Assembly (NCBI GenBank): GCA_001414485.1
Contig: LLEY01000052.1
Location: 124,001-188,000, forward strand
Origin: Calycina herbarum
Lineage: Eukaryota; Ascomycota; Leotiomycetes; Helotiales; Pezizellaceae
Direction of reading: 5' to 3'
Length of the DNA stretch: 64,000 bases
The notes under the pieces are model-generated. The model was not told the origin of the DNA and did not search any database. It saw nothing but the letters and a program-made list of their open reading frames with translations. Position 1 is the stretch's first letter, and each line of letters begins with the position of its first letter. The translations under genes were made by a program, and so were the position numbers. Shown piece after piece: positions 21,360-32,689 of the stretch.

Positions 21360-22388
21360 ATGTTTCGATCCACGAGTTTGCAACAGGCAGTCCTTGCTCT
21401 GTTCCTCTTCCAATTTGTAGCAGCTGCCCCAACTGTCATTCTTGACAAGAAAGGTGTGTGACACCAGGCACATACTGCCTAGAGATCGTTTGCCATCCAG
21501 CCAACTGAAACTATCAGATTACCCCGACTCGTTACCCGTAACCGTTGAACCAGGAGATCAATACTACGAATGTGGCGAGTTTCCAGGAGGTCTAATATCA
21601 ACAGATGTCTCCCCTGACGCATATTTCAAGTATGCTCACGATACGCCTCTCGAGGTCTCTTGCTGGGAGTTGGACAACACTGGGGAGTTGTACTTGAAGA
21701 CGGTCGAGGATAATTGTTTCATCAGAGAGTATTACATCTACTACAACGAGACACTGGACATCACATATGAAACGGCCTTACCACGATGCAGACCACATCG
21801 CCCATTTCAAGCCTGGTGGGGTCATCCCGGAGATTCAACAATTGGGGGGTCAATTGATACTGATATGGGCGCATGTGAGTACCCAGCTTCTCTGATTAAA
21901 TTTCCTCTTTGGGTAAAAACCAGAGCTGAGATATCCCCCTTCCTAAACTTTCGACAGCAGTCATTGAGACTCTTGCTCCTTCTGCTCCTCAAATATTCCC
22001 AAAGAAGTTTATTGACTCCGAGATCCTGCAGGCTATCATTGCCCGGATCAAGACTGTGAATTTTCTCCAGTAGATTACCTGATGATCCACGTATACTGCT
22101 GGTTAAATGGAACCACTGTCAATGGAACCAAGTCAGTACCAAAAGCATGCAGGTTAGCCAGTATGTCTTGTACTAACGAACCCGAGTAGTCAATGGTGGC
22201 GACATGCACACAGAAGTGACGATTACGACAAGTGTTATATCCCAGCAATCGTCCTCGACCGACTTGATTACAGTATGTATCGTCGGCATGAGAATTTTAT
22301 AAGAAATTTGAGGGCTGACATCATCATAGATGAGACAGGATCGGGCGGGAAATGTCCAGACTGGGATCAGCCAACGGAAGAACCCTAG
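21360..22388 (+). CDS. Secreted cysteine-containing protein, multi-exon (model uncertain)
   Basis: Starts MFRSTSLQQAVLALFLFQFVAAAP, a signal peptide, then a DKK site. Model with an intact frame: 21360-21453, 21518-21874, 22032-22131, 22190-22272 and 22330-22388 (693 nt, 230 residues). Clear parts are DYPDSLPVTVEPGDQYYECG, CEFSPVDYLMIHVYCWLNGT, QWWRHAHRSDDYDKCYIPAI and GGKCPDWDQPTEEP. The third exon is the problem. A better intron end at 21957 (CTAAACTTTCGACAG) would add VIETLAPSAPQIFPKKFIDS and following coding-looking sequence, but then one base is missing before CEFSPVDY. So it is either an intact gene with a 157-nt intron or a frameshifted one. Family not recognised. Confidence 0.68.
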
Positions 22389-22560
22389 TAATCGCGAGGC
22401 GTTGGAACAAGCTCCTGTGTATGGGATGAGGGGTTGAATTTGGCAAGTGCATGAGAGTCGAATGAGCTCGAAGAGAGATCGTCTAGCAGAAAAGAGAGAG
22501 AATCCTGAGTTCACGGCTGACGTAATACTCAGCTCACGTGACACTGTGTTCACGGGATAT
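22389..22560. other. Short intergenic stretch with CACGTGAC motif
   Basis: Contains AGCTCACGTGACACTGTG near 22532. The core CACGTGAC also occurs in both LTR families of this window; this may be chance. Confidence 0.25.
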
Positions 22561-22789
22561 CCCATGCTCGCGGTGGACAAAATAAGTGGCACCATTACTT
22601 TATGCTTCAAGAAATACTAACGCACATAACACAACGCATATGAGACAAAACTTCTTAACGTTTCATCTTGCGCATCTATTCATATTTATTTTATATTTTT
22701 ACGATCAGTGGTTGTTAAGTTATCGCGTTGCGATTTTGGCATGGTCCTCAATTGCGCTGCCACTTTTTTTGTCCACCGCGAGCCCATGG
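22561..22789. repeat. Inverted repeat pair, possible small MITE (~230 bp)
   Basis: CCATG(GG)CTCGCGGTGGACAAA followed by A/T and AGTGGC occurs at 22561-22590 and, inverted, at 22759-22789, with about 170 bases between. About 28 of 30 positions agree. No clear target duplication could be fixed, so the element type is open. No coding frame inside. Confidence 0.5.
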
Positions 22790-23161
22790 ATGAGATCCAT
22801 CCACTTCCTAAACAACAAGTCGTCTCAAGAACATCACAAGCCCGACTCATATCAAACGAGGTACACGCGACCCTGTGACAATTTGAAAGAATTCTGGCCT
22901 ACAATGCGTTATGCCTCAACTCTCGCAAATTTTCCTCGCTTGTGAAAGATTTTATATTAGGAAGTCACAGGGAAATCATACGAGGTACTTGTGTTATGAG
23001 TCGCACGAGATAGTCGCAAATGAAAATTTTCTTGCAGTCTGCTTTACAATCTCTCTCTCCATTCATCCCTAAAAACCCACTCCCCTCGCAAATGCCTACT
23101 CAGATGTTTTGAATGCTGAGATTTAGCCAACGAACTTTTCTTGACAAGCCTGAATCTCCCC
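22790..23161. other. Intergenic region
   Basis: No gene or repeat recognised. Confidence 0.3.
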
Positions 23162-24212
23162 TTAACTAACTTTGAAAGTCTCCCAGCTCTTGACATCCGG
23201 CATCTCCTCGTAGCTAGCTGGTGCATCGGCTAAGGATAGAGTACCTAGCTTAACAACCTTTAACTGCTTGTCATCAAACTCGCGGAGGTACTCCGCGCAA
23301 TAATCTCCACGTAACAAAGCTGTCTTCATAGACCCCTTCTTGTGTCCTAAACCCATCTTAATAATAGGAACACGCTTAGACCGTATAGCATAGAGACTGC
23401 TATCTGGAATCTTTGCTATAATAACCTAGTATGTTGTCTTGTTCTCAATTTGGATCCGACTAAGAGGGAGTGCTAAGAATTTCTCAGAAGTGTCCTTATA
23501 GTGTAGCTGAGCGTACATAAGAGAGCTATGAAAGTATGTTTTCTGAGAGGACATATTTAGCGAGCTACACTTGTCAAGAAGCTGGAGGCCAAGGGAGTAT
23601 CGGTTCGGATCGAGTAGTAGTGGAAAGCTATTAACGCCTGAGTATTTATAAAAGCGGAAGATAGCGTTCTCCATGGTGTTAAGTTTTGTAGCTAAAGAAA
23701 CTAGAGATGATTCAGAGACTTTGTTGAAATCTGATCTGATCTTTCGAGGGTCTTCCAAAGTCGTGTATTTGGAGTTGAGGGCAGTGATGACTTTGTCAGC
23801 ACAGATGAGTTCGAGTGTTTTAAGGACCTTATTGATTGCCCTACGGACCCCATTTGATGTAAGAAAGGGATTTTCTGGTGATCTACTGATATCTTCGGAC
23901 TATTAACTAGCATTAGATTCACTGTGGACATTAAATTCACTGGCAGCCGACTTCAAATCATTCATATCTATGGCAGTGTTGATAGGAACATCATAATAGA
24001 GATGGAGACCACCTAACTGCTAGTTAGCTAGTAGTAGAGAAGAGTATACCAGTCGTACCCTTAAAGATGTTGCTTCCGTTACTAGATCCTGTAGGTAGAG
24101 GATTGGAAGGTGTTTCTTGGGTTGAGGTTGAACGTGGGGTGTAGGTTGTAGCTGAGGGCGAGGTTGGAAGTAAGGCGTGAGTGGGAAGTGTGAGTTGGTG
24201 GTTGTTGGCCAT
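23162..24212 (-). pseudogene. Unknown gene with three premature stops
   Basis: Minus-strand frame from MANNHQLTLPTHALLPTSPS (24212). One intron of 46 nt (24058-24013, GTACGA donor, GCTAACT branch, TTAG acceptor) joins NIFKG to GLHLYYDVPINTAIDMNDL. The rest stays in one frame to TAA at 23164-23162: 335 codons including the stop. It is broken only by TAA-TAG at 23905-23900 and TAG at 23428-23426. All three are what CAA or CAG (Gln) becomes after C-to-T at CpA, matching RIP. Recognisable stretches include RRAINKVLKTLELICADKVI and LLRGDYCAEYLREFDDKQLK. N-terminal ~50 residues are Pro/Thr/Ser-rich. I do not recognise the family; whether it is a host gene or part of a repeat is undecided. Confidence 0.72.
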
Positions 24213-25638
24213 TTTGCAGACAAGTTAAAGGAGGTTTGGGTGATAACTTGTTGGTGACTAACAAAGTTGTTCTGAGAGGCTGGTGGAAGAGGGGTCAAGA
24301 CTAAATAAGGAGACAAGCAAGCAGACTGCTGAGTGTATTTGCCAACTTGTTGTTGTTATTGTTAGAAGGACAAGGTGGTTTGGTTTATTGTTTTAAAGTA
24401 ATCCATGGGTGTTGTTGAGAAGATGTTTTTATAGTCGTTTTCACGAAACAAGCGTATAGTGAATCACCTGCCTGTATTTTTATGCTGAAAACACTATAAC
24501 ACTCCATAATGATAGCAATCATTCACTTCATACTCTTACATGCTAAAAATCATTCGTTAAAAACTACCTGAGATGTGACCCGCTAACTATAACACGTAAC
24601 TGTAACACGTGAACTTGCCAGCTATCGCTTCGACCTGATGAAGCTCCATGTCAGACGCGTCAATCGTACACTCACAGGCGATATGGTGGTTTTATGAATA
24701 TTTAGCATGCGCGAATGAGTTCTTGGCCTAGCGGTCAACTGGTGCGATGAGTGAGATTTATTTGAGTTTGTTAAGTCCGCTTCGCAATTTTTGGTTCCGC
24801 AATTTTTTGTTCAAGGAGCCCGCTACCCATTTGGAATTTCTTCTTCGTTATCCTGGTGTTTTTATTTTGTGGGGTGTATTCAATCCTGTTGCGACTGTAT
24901 CTTGCCCTCCAAATAATGAAGAAATAAGTGCGGTGTAATTGCCCTGGATTTTGGGAAAGCCATTTGTATGATTGCCATTTTGTTGTACCAGTTGTTTGGG
25001 GTCTGAGAGGAGTCGGTCTTTAGAGGCCCTCCTGTCAGATTTTACGATGGTCTCTTCTAAGCCTGACACTGGACTGGCTAGCTTTAAGCTTATTGGGTTG
25101 CAATAGCCTCAATCTCGGCGCTTCCTACTTATCATTGGTCAGAAATCAGCCCTATTCCAACTTGTGGAGACTCAGCCTCCATGACCAGATCTTCGGCAAC
25201 CTTCAAACAGTTGAGCCGATATGTAAGCTTCCTTTCAGGATCGTGGTCCCTGTCTGTAACTTTTTAATCACTTCAAAATGTGTAGCTTTCTGCTATGTCC
25301 GACATTACATTCTTCTAATTATACAGCGGAGAAGAGTAGGCCGCAGCACCAATTATGCTGTCGTATCTTTGGGGTCTCAATGGCTCTGGCAGAGTTTGTC
25401 AACCACAGAGCATCGCGACCAACTCTTAGATATAAGTTGTTCTCCTTCCCATCCAATGTTTTTTTCTCCACACCTCAGTCAAGGCTCTTTGGCCATCACA
25501 ATCATTTTTTCTCCCTTTCTGGTTTTTCAATTCCAGGTCCGCTGTCTTTCACTTCAAAGTCAATCATTTTACTATTTTTCATAAGGAATTATCGACATTT
25601 CTATTTTCATAACTCACATTTCTATCCTGTACTTCACC
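24213..25638. other. Intergenic region
   Basis: No supported gene. Frames at 25093-25584 and 25278-25718 overlap the upstream region and start of the following gene and carry no motifs. The last ~200 bases are T/C-rich (CTTTCTGGTTTTTCAATTCC), typical of a fungal promoter. Confidence 0.35.
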
Positions 25639-28509
25639 ATGCACGTTTTTGGGTCGCTGCTCTGGGCAGCTTCTGCTGCCCTGGCGTTCCCAGCAGAGAG
25701 CCATTACGGAAACCATAACACAACAAAAATTTCTCCCACTGGCACTGCTCCAATTTCTTCCAAGGGCAGCCCTTCGCCTTTTCCCGGAACTCATGGGAAC
25801 CAGAAACCCACCAACTGTTCTAGTACCTCCACAACTCAACTTCCAGTCAAAGCTACTCCGATATACTCGGAGTCCGTCCCAACAGCAACCTATCTTCCAG
25901 TCGTACACTGGGATAAAAACACGACTGGCTACTATCGTTTGACTCCGAAGGACAGCCAGAATTTCTATTATGCGGAGGATGGCATCGCAGGTATGATCAA
26001 GTTCAAAACATGTGTTTCGCTTCCCACTAACCCTGTATAAGATCCCAGCCAACTAGCAGGAAATGCTTTCGTTACTTTCAATTTTACCGGTCCCTCTCTC
26101 GCTTTGGAGCACTCTGATCACATAAAAACCGTCGAATGTCCCTCGAACAACACCCTGGTCATCAACTTCGACAGCAAAGGTGCTGTTGATTACGCCCTTC
26201 AAACTTGGCCTCGCAACAGTACCGAATTTACCTTGATCAATAACGTAGAAGGTTGTGGAACTAGTGGGGAAAGAGACTTCTTTATAGTTAATAGCTTCAA
26301 GCTACGAGAAAACACATTCTCTATCGTTGCAACCGGTCGAACCACGGATTGCTTGGAAGCTGCCAGTTACATGAGTGTGCAGTATGGGCGTCATGTACCT
26401 GATAACAGTAGCCCGGTCCCCGGCAATTACTCTTCTCCAAACCATCTCCCCACTGCAGCATTGGGTGAATTCTTCGACGAAGATTTGGATGACCAACTTG
26501 GTTATGTCGATATCAACTCAACCGAGTTTGGTCAGTACGCGGATACGCTTACCGTGGGTACCGATGGCGAAAGTCTCGACAGAGATTCTCAAGAAGGCGA
26601 TGATTTTGATGTTGATGCCCCAGATTTCCCTGATGACGGCTGGGTAGCATCTGATCCGTCAACCTTTGTCCCACCCTCCAACCTCACTGAAGCAAACTCC
26701 ACAGATAAAGCATCTCCAACAACCCTCAGAAGGAGACAAATGGGCAAAAAGGCGAAGCGTATTGAATTAAAAACAGATATACAGATTGACGTTCCATCAA
26801 AGCCAAAGCTTGAACAGTCACCATTTGGGGACGCCATCCTTATCGGTTCTTTCTTTGATGATAAACTTAAAGCTTGGTGTGTTAAGTGTGGGATCAAAGG
26901 GAAATTCTTCGCTCAGGGCGATCTCGAATTCGATTTATTGAAGCAACCAGTCGTCAACAGGGCAGAGGTCAAAGTGGAAAGCAGTTTGGAGGTTGGCCTA
27001 CAAATCGGGCTTGAGGGGAAAATCTCACTCGAACAGGAATTCAAGAAGCCGATCTTCACCGCACCTATCACTCCTTTCTTCATTCCCGCCGTCGTTTCGA
27101 TTGGACCTTCGATTTCCGTTGATGCGAAAGCAACTCTGAAGTTAGATGCAGAAGGGCAATTACTTGTTGGAGCCACTCTGAGCATGCCCAACGCTCGAGC
27201 ACATCTTGATTTGATCGACAATTCAAAGACAGAATCTTCTGGATGGGATCCAAGTTTCGAACCTGTGTTCAAGGCTAGCGCTAAGATCAAGGCAAGTGCA
27301 GAAATTGGATTCCCTATCGGTCTCGCGTTGCAGATTGCTTTTGGACCTTTTGATGTTTTCAAGCTGGGAAGTGTCGCGATTATCGATGAACCCTCGATTG
27401 TTGCTTCGGCTACTATTTCAGGCTCTGTTTCCCTTCCCGCTCCTGGTTCACCTTCTGAGTCGACAACGCCAACAATAGAATCGGCAACACCATCACCAGT
27501 CGAAGCACAAGCAGTTGATCCTGTCCCTCGTTCTATCTCTGCCCCATCTTCAGCCATGGTTCTTCGTGATTTAATGATCAGAGACGATTGTGACAATGGA
27601 ATTGAAGCCGAGATCAAATTCAAGAACCGCGTAGCTTTTGAAGCTCAAGCCGGAGGTGGACTTCTCAAGTTCAACAAGGACCTCCACAACTTTGAGAAAA
27701 GTCTCGTGAAGAAATGCTTCAAGTATGTCTCCCTCATTCCAATACATAAACTCCAACTAACTTGAACAGACTCGGTGGCATCCAAGAACGCACACTCCCA
27801 ACCCGAGCAGTCAACATCACTCTACCCCACCCAATAATCCCCGATAAAGATAACACGACCCTCTCCCACTTGAACGAAACAATGGAAGAAATAAACTACG
27901 AATACGATCTTCCCAATTTCTACGACAGAGTATACACAGACTCAAACGGAAATACCTACGGAACATCTCTCGAAACGAGTAGTTTTGACCGTTTGACGAC
28001 TTGCAATGATGGGAATATCTACCTTCATACAGTAGATGACCTGGAAAATGAAGTTCCGGGTTGTGTAGACTCTTGGGTATCTAGAGATAATGTTGCGGTC
28101 GCAGATGCCTCGGGAAGAGTCATGCATTACTACAAGAATACAATGGACTTATTGGGTGTGAGTAGGGTGAGGTTATCGGACGATGATGCTATTCCTGTTG
28201 GATCTGTTTTTGTGTATGCTACCCCTTCCCTCTTTCGTCTTTGACCTTCACTGACTTTTCTCTTCTAGAACCATGAATCCCCTCAACGAAGATGAAGATC
28301 CAACTACAGAGGATGTTTTCGTTGCCGTCGATATGGATGGAACGCCTTTCTATCCTATCCTTTGCGACATCGCTGATCAAGCGAGTAAGTTGTTTCTTGC
28401 TGCTGATCCAATCAAGGGTCCTGAGACTCTGTTGAATCCCGATTTGATGTACACTCTCACTGGTGGAGTGGTTGAGAGTTGTGATTTCTTGCCTGTGTTT
28501 GGGAATTAG
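25639..28509 (+). CDS. Large secreted protein, DUF7029/DUF7223-like
   Basis: Four exons: 25639-25990, 26060-27722, 27770-28213 and 28269-28509; 2700 nt, 899 residues. Introns have GTATGA/GTATGT/GTATGC donors and CAG/TAG acceptors, and all joins keep frame. Starts MHVFGSLLWAASAALAFP, a signal peptide, then a Ser/Thr/Pro-rich stretch. About residues 90-180 (YYRLTPKDSQNFYYAEDGIA, NAFVTFNFTGPSLALEHSDH) resemble what I recall of DUF7029. The central part (WCVKCGIKGKF, then GLQIGLEGKISLEQEF) resembles DUF7223. A basic site LRRRQMGKKAKR separates an acidic linker from it and may be a protease site. Predicted extracellular or wall protein; biochemical function unknown. Domain names are from memory and need a profile search. 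Confidence 0.85.
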
Positions 28510-30265
28510 AAAACGTGATTCGAAGGGTAACGATGGGTTGGAGTTGAAATTGGAATATCTGGGATCGGTTCCATTGGGGAAAGGGAATTTCGACGGCAAT
28601 TGGCGATATGATTTATGGAAATGGGAATTGGATTTAGTTGTTAGGGGATATGCTTAATAGATAGGATTATATTGGCGCAGTACCATGCTGCGACTTTTTG
28701 ATCTTACCTTGTGATATGTAATGCAGTTATTTGGAACACCCAGGATCCGAGACTCCTTGAACCATGATCTACCAGCAGAAGCAAGACAGTTTACACAGTG
28801 CAATCGTGGAAACCACCGTTCCAAAGTTCGCCTACTTGTAGTTAGGAATAAGTTGAGCTTGTACAGGCTGTTTGTGTTAATTGTGCCGCATGCGTGTCAG
28901 GGGATAGATTGGGAGATGCGTACAAGACAGGACACATAATTATACTTCTACATTCACCCCCAAAAGAGTTCATCGAGCGAGTCTTAGCATTGAAAGGATG
29001 AACCTCTATCCATGTAGCTCCCAATGAACAAAATTTGGCATCGACCGCTCTCATGACGAGGTGTAGAGGTGGTGCCTTACCTCGAGGTAGAAGACGATCA
29101 GAGCAGAACAGAGCTCGATAAAAAAGATTGGTTTGGGGGGCAGGTCGTGGGCAGTGGGTCTTTTTTGGGTGGCCTTAGAAGGTCGTTCCCTCCCTTTGAG
29201 GAAGTGGTCGCACCTTGTGTTCGCTCAAGGAAGGAGAAGTGGTTACCAAGAAATGTTCCTTCCCTTTACCTTTTGGAGGGGACCTCGCGTTCCCGCTATT
29301 CCAGGTAGAACACCAACCTTGCTCCGAAAATAACAGATATCCTAGAGGTTGTGTTCATTGAGGAGCCCCCGGCAGGCAATCCACATGACATAAATGATCT
29401 ACCCCCAAATAAAAGCCCCGTAGATGACTTACCCGTGCCCAGCTATTTTATAATTCAGCATGAGGGACAAGTACCATTAACGAAGGGTAATGAAGATGAA
29501 AATCTTGTTTGGACGCGAAAATGGTCGAGGTGCTCAGCACGTGGCACCGAGCATTTACGGTACTGGCAGGGCTGTGGGCTAAAAATGTCTTCGGCATCCA
29601 CACGACTCCCTCAACGAAGTTGCCAATTTCAACAATAGCCACCCGAGCGGCGATATCTTATGTATACAATGCATGCATACATCGATCCGTGGTAGCATAT
29701 TTGTCCATAACTCTTTCCCAGCCAAAAGGGTGCGCAAATGATATGAGAAATATCCTTTCATGTAGCTGCAAAATACACCGGAAAAGAGCGCTTCTCAATG
29801 GAAAGAGTCCTGATAGGCGCGGCTCTCACTCCTTTCCTATTTTTATTTTTATTTTGCTCCCTCCGACTTCTACGATTGGCGCGCTTATACTTTCTGCGTT
29901 TCTTATAGCCTCAAAGTGTTTTTGTTCTAGCCAAGTAATCCCCAAGCCCTAAGATGGGGAAGTAGTGCGGGGTGGAGTGGGACCGCTACAGCAATAAAGC
30001 ATTATTCTTGTCTTCACTCCCTAGTCACGGAAATTTTATATCAGATGTTTACACCAATGTCTTGTTTCTTCGGGTCGTTGAGCCAAGGACTCAATGCTTG
30101 GTAGGAGTTTATGAGCATTTCCGTTAACACTTCCCCTCACAAACTCATGGATGATTGAGAGGGGGTAAAATTTTTGTGTTTATAATTGGGTCATCTCGAT
30201 ACTGCCTGTGCTTTCTATTTCTGAAATGCTTGCTTTCTCAATTATTCTTCGCTGCAAGAGTCACG
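28510..30265. other. Intergenic region upstream of the GH43 gene
   Basis: Frames such as 29509-29952 (147 codons) lack recognisable content and start context. I see no repeats or RNA genes. Bases 30155-30265 are open in frame with the next gene and preceded by further possible starts, but are treated as leader because the signal peptide begins at 30266. Confidence 0.35.
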
Positions 30266-31813
30266 ATGATAAAATATGTTCTTTCTCTCGTCTTGTCTAT
30301 GGGCATGGCCTTTGGACAGAACTTCACAAATCCAATCCTTTGGCAAGATCTAGCCGATCTAGATATCATTCGAGTCGACGATGTCTTTTACTACTCAGCA
30401 TCGACAATGCACTATTCTCCAGGAGCGCCCATCCTCCGCTCATATGATCTTGTCAACTGGGAATACATCGGTCACTCAGTGCCGTTTCTCGACTTCGGAC
30501 CCCAGTACGATCTCGTTGAGGGGCAAGCTTATGTGAAAGGAATCTGGGCATCATTCTTCAACCACCGCAAGAGCAATGGGAAGTTCTACTGGGGAGGATG
30601 CATCGAGTTCAACACGACCTATATTTACACAGCCGATTCTGTCGAGGGACCTTGGACGAAAAGTGCGACAATCCCAAAGTGTTATTATGACGCTGGACTG
30701 CTCGTTGACGACGATGATACACTTTATGTTGCTTATGGAAACACCGAAATTCATGTCGCCCAACTCTCACCTGATGGTTTTACTGAGGTATCATCCCAGG
30801 TTGTCTTCCAGACTCCGCCCGATATTTTTGTTCTCGAAGGATCACGCTTTTACAAGCGAAACGGCGTTTATTACATCTTTCTCACCAAGCCGCCTGATGG
30901 ACAGTATATCCTCAAGTCAACAACTGGACCATTTGGGCCTTACACTGTGAACCCCATAGTGGTTACCGTGCCTGGACCTATAGCAGGCGGTGGGTCACCT
31001 CACCAAGGAGGCATGGTTGAAACTCAAAATGGGGAGTGGTACTATATGTCCTTCATAGACGCCTATCCGGGTGGAAGAGTTCCTGCTTTGATTCCTGTAA
31101 CGTGGGATTCCGAAGGATGGCCACAAGTACAACTCATTAACAACGCCTGGGGATACTCTTACCCACTTCCAAATTTGCCGGCTCGACCACTCGCATCCAT
31201 GACCGGAATTGATAAGTTCAAAGGCGATTCTCTGGGTCCTCGATGGGAATGGAATCACAATCCGGATAACACCAAATGGCAACTTTTGGATTCCTTGCAT
31301 CTTCGGACTGCAACTGTTACGAATGATATTTACAAAGCTAGGAATACTTTGACTCAAAGGATTATCGGTCCTCAATCTACTGCCACCATTGTCCTCGACA
31401 TCAGCAGTATGACGGATGGAGATCGAGCAGGTCTTGCTCTACTACGGGATTCTTCCGCTTCCATTGGTGTTTATCAGGACGCGGGCGTTTTCAATGTCAT
31501 CGTAATCCGCAATATCACTATGGAGCAAGGAACCTGGGAAACAACAAACATCGGTACGGAAAATGGAAGGGTTGTCATCTCTGGAAGTCGGGTTTGGCTT
31601 CGTGTCTCTGTGGACATCAGTCTAAATGCCAACGAGAATGGAATTTTCTCGTACAGCCTCGATGGCACGAATTTCATTACTCTTGGATCTCCATTTTCGA
31701 TGGTCAAGAGCTGGCAGTTCTTTATGGGGTATCGATTTGCAATTTTCAATTATGCTTCGAAGAATTTGGGCGGGTTTGTTGATGTGAAGAGTTTTGAGCT
31801 CAGTTCACCTTGA
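30266..31813 (+). CDS. Secreted glycoside hydrolase family 43 enzyme (arabinofuranosidase/xylosidase type)
   Basis: Intronless, 515 residues from MIKYVLSLVLSMGMAFGQNF, a signal peptide. The five-bladed beta-propeller starts NPILWQDLADLDIIRVDDVFYY, with D31 in the place of the catalytic base (usual DPSI), followed by the family-typical SYDLVNWEYIGH. YYDAGLLVDDD carries the likely pKa-modulating Asp (about 142) and DIFVLEGSRFYKRNGVYYIF the acid Glu (about 191). HQGGMVETQNGEWYYMSF is the usual core strand. The C-terminal half (about 320-515) is a ConA-like sandwich as in GH43 beta-xylosidases (WEWNHNPDNTKWQL). Secreted plant hemicellulose degradation is the known role of the family; exact substrate not determinable. 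An in-frame 37-residue extension begins at 30155. Confidence 0.92.
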   Translation: MIKYVLSLVLSMGMAFGQNFTNPILWQDLADLDIIRVDDVFYYSASTMHYSPGAPILRSYDLVNWEYIGHSVPFLDFGPQYDLVEGQAYVKGIWASFFNHRKSNGKFYWGGCIEFNTTYIYTADSVEGPWTKSATIPKCYYDAGLLVDDDDTLYVAYGNTEIHVAQLSPDGFTEVSSQVVFQTPPDIFVLEGSRFYKRNGVYYIFLTKPPDGQYILKSTTGPFGPYTVNPIVVTVPGPIAGGGSPHQGGMVETQNGEWYYMSFIDAYPGGRVPALIPVTWDSEGWPQVQLINNAWGYSYPLPNLPARPLASMTGIDKFKGDSLGPRWEWNHNPDNTKWQLLDSLHLRTATVTNDIYKARNTLTQRIIGPQSTATIVLDISSMTDGDRAGLALLRDSSASIGVYQDAGVFNVIVIRNITMEQGTWETTNIGTENGRVVISGSRVWLRVSVDISLNANENGIFSYSLDGTNFITLGSPFSMVKSWQFFMGYRFAIFNYASKNLGGFVDVKSFELSSP

Positions 31814-32689
31814 GAAAAGTTGTATTCATGGAGAATTTCTTTGATTCGTGGGAAAAGCTATTGTTACCATGGGACTTCATCTCCCTGTGATGGGCAATCG
31901 AAAGATTTCATTGCCGATCGTTCAGTCAGAACCTGTACGTAACAACTTAGAGAAATGAATAAGTAAATCTAATACTTACTTTCATTATTTAAGTTTATTT
32001 ACTCTCTTCGGTAATAAATACTACTCAACCGCTTGCTACGCTCAATACGTTAAGAACAATTACATGAAATTCGAGTGGTTTTCTGAACTCATTTCCGCAA
32101 GTTAGACACTTTCTCAACTTTCTAGATATCTCTTGACGCCCTGAATTTTAGGCGACAAACTCCCCACCACCTCGAGTTTTGATGGGCACCAAGGAACCAA
32201 CTTTCTTTCACAACACACTCATTTACGATTTAAAATCTCTTGCTCTATGGTGTTATGTAACGCATCAACTTGGCTCGATGATATTCGCGATACATACAAG
32301 ACCGTTTATTCTGTTGCCCAAATTCACAGCCAATTGATTGCGTCGCGCGCATCCGCTTCCACGAGCTTCCACGGGCCTCACTCATCCTGAGGGAAATCAC
32401 TCTTTACATAACGCATTCTATTCTTTATAATTATCTCCAGCAACTTGAATCTGTCACGGAAAATGGGGTGTCACGTACTCCAGTTCCCTGTATATAGAGC
32501 AGAGTTTTCACCTCCAAATTCAAGCTCCTTGGAGCGTTTTCAACCCACGTTTTGTACGTTACAGAATCCTTCTTCCATACTCCTACTATCAACAACTCCC
32601 AATCCTTTTTATCCCTTCCAAACAAACTCCCGCCCGTCCCACTCAACCACTCAATCTACCTAAATACCACAACAGCAGTCACTCTATCT
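31814..32689. other. Intergenic region between convergent genes
   Basis: No supported gene. Two short frames at 32431-32663 on opposite strands mirror each other. Nothing else recognised. Confidence 0.35.

Noticed and set aside
24722..24760. tRNA-like A-box (TGGCCTAGCGGTC)
   Set aside because: No B-box, acceptor stem or anticodon arm could be built around it.
26913..27623. 236-codon minus-strand frame
   Set aside because: Antisense shadow of the large secreted-protein gene; no start context or domain.
29509..29952. 147-codon plus-strand ORF
   Set aside because: No domain, signal peptide, intron logic or start context; composition looks random.
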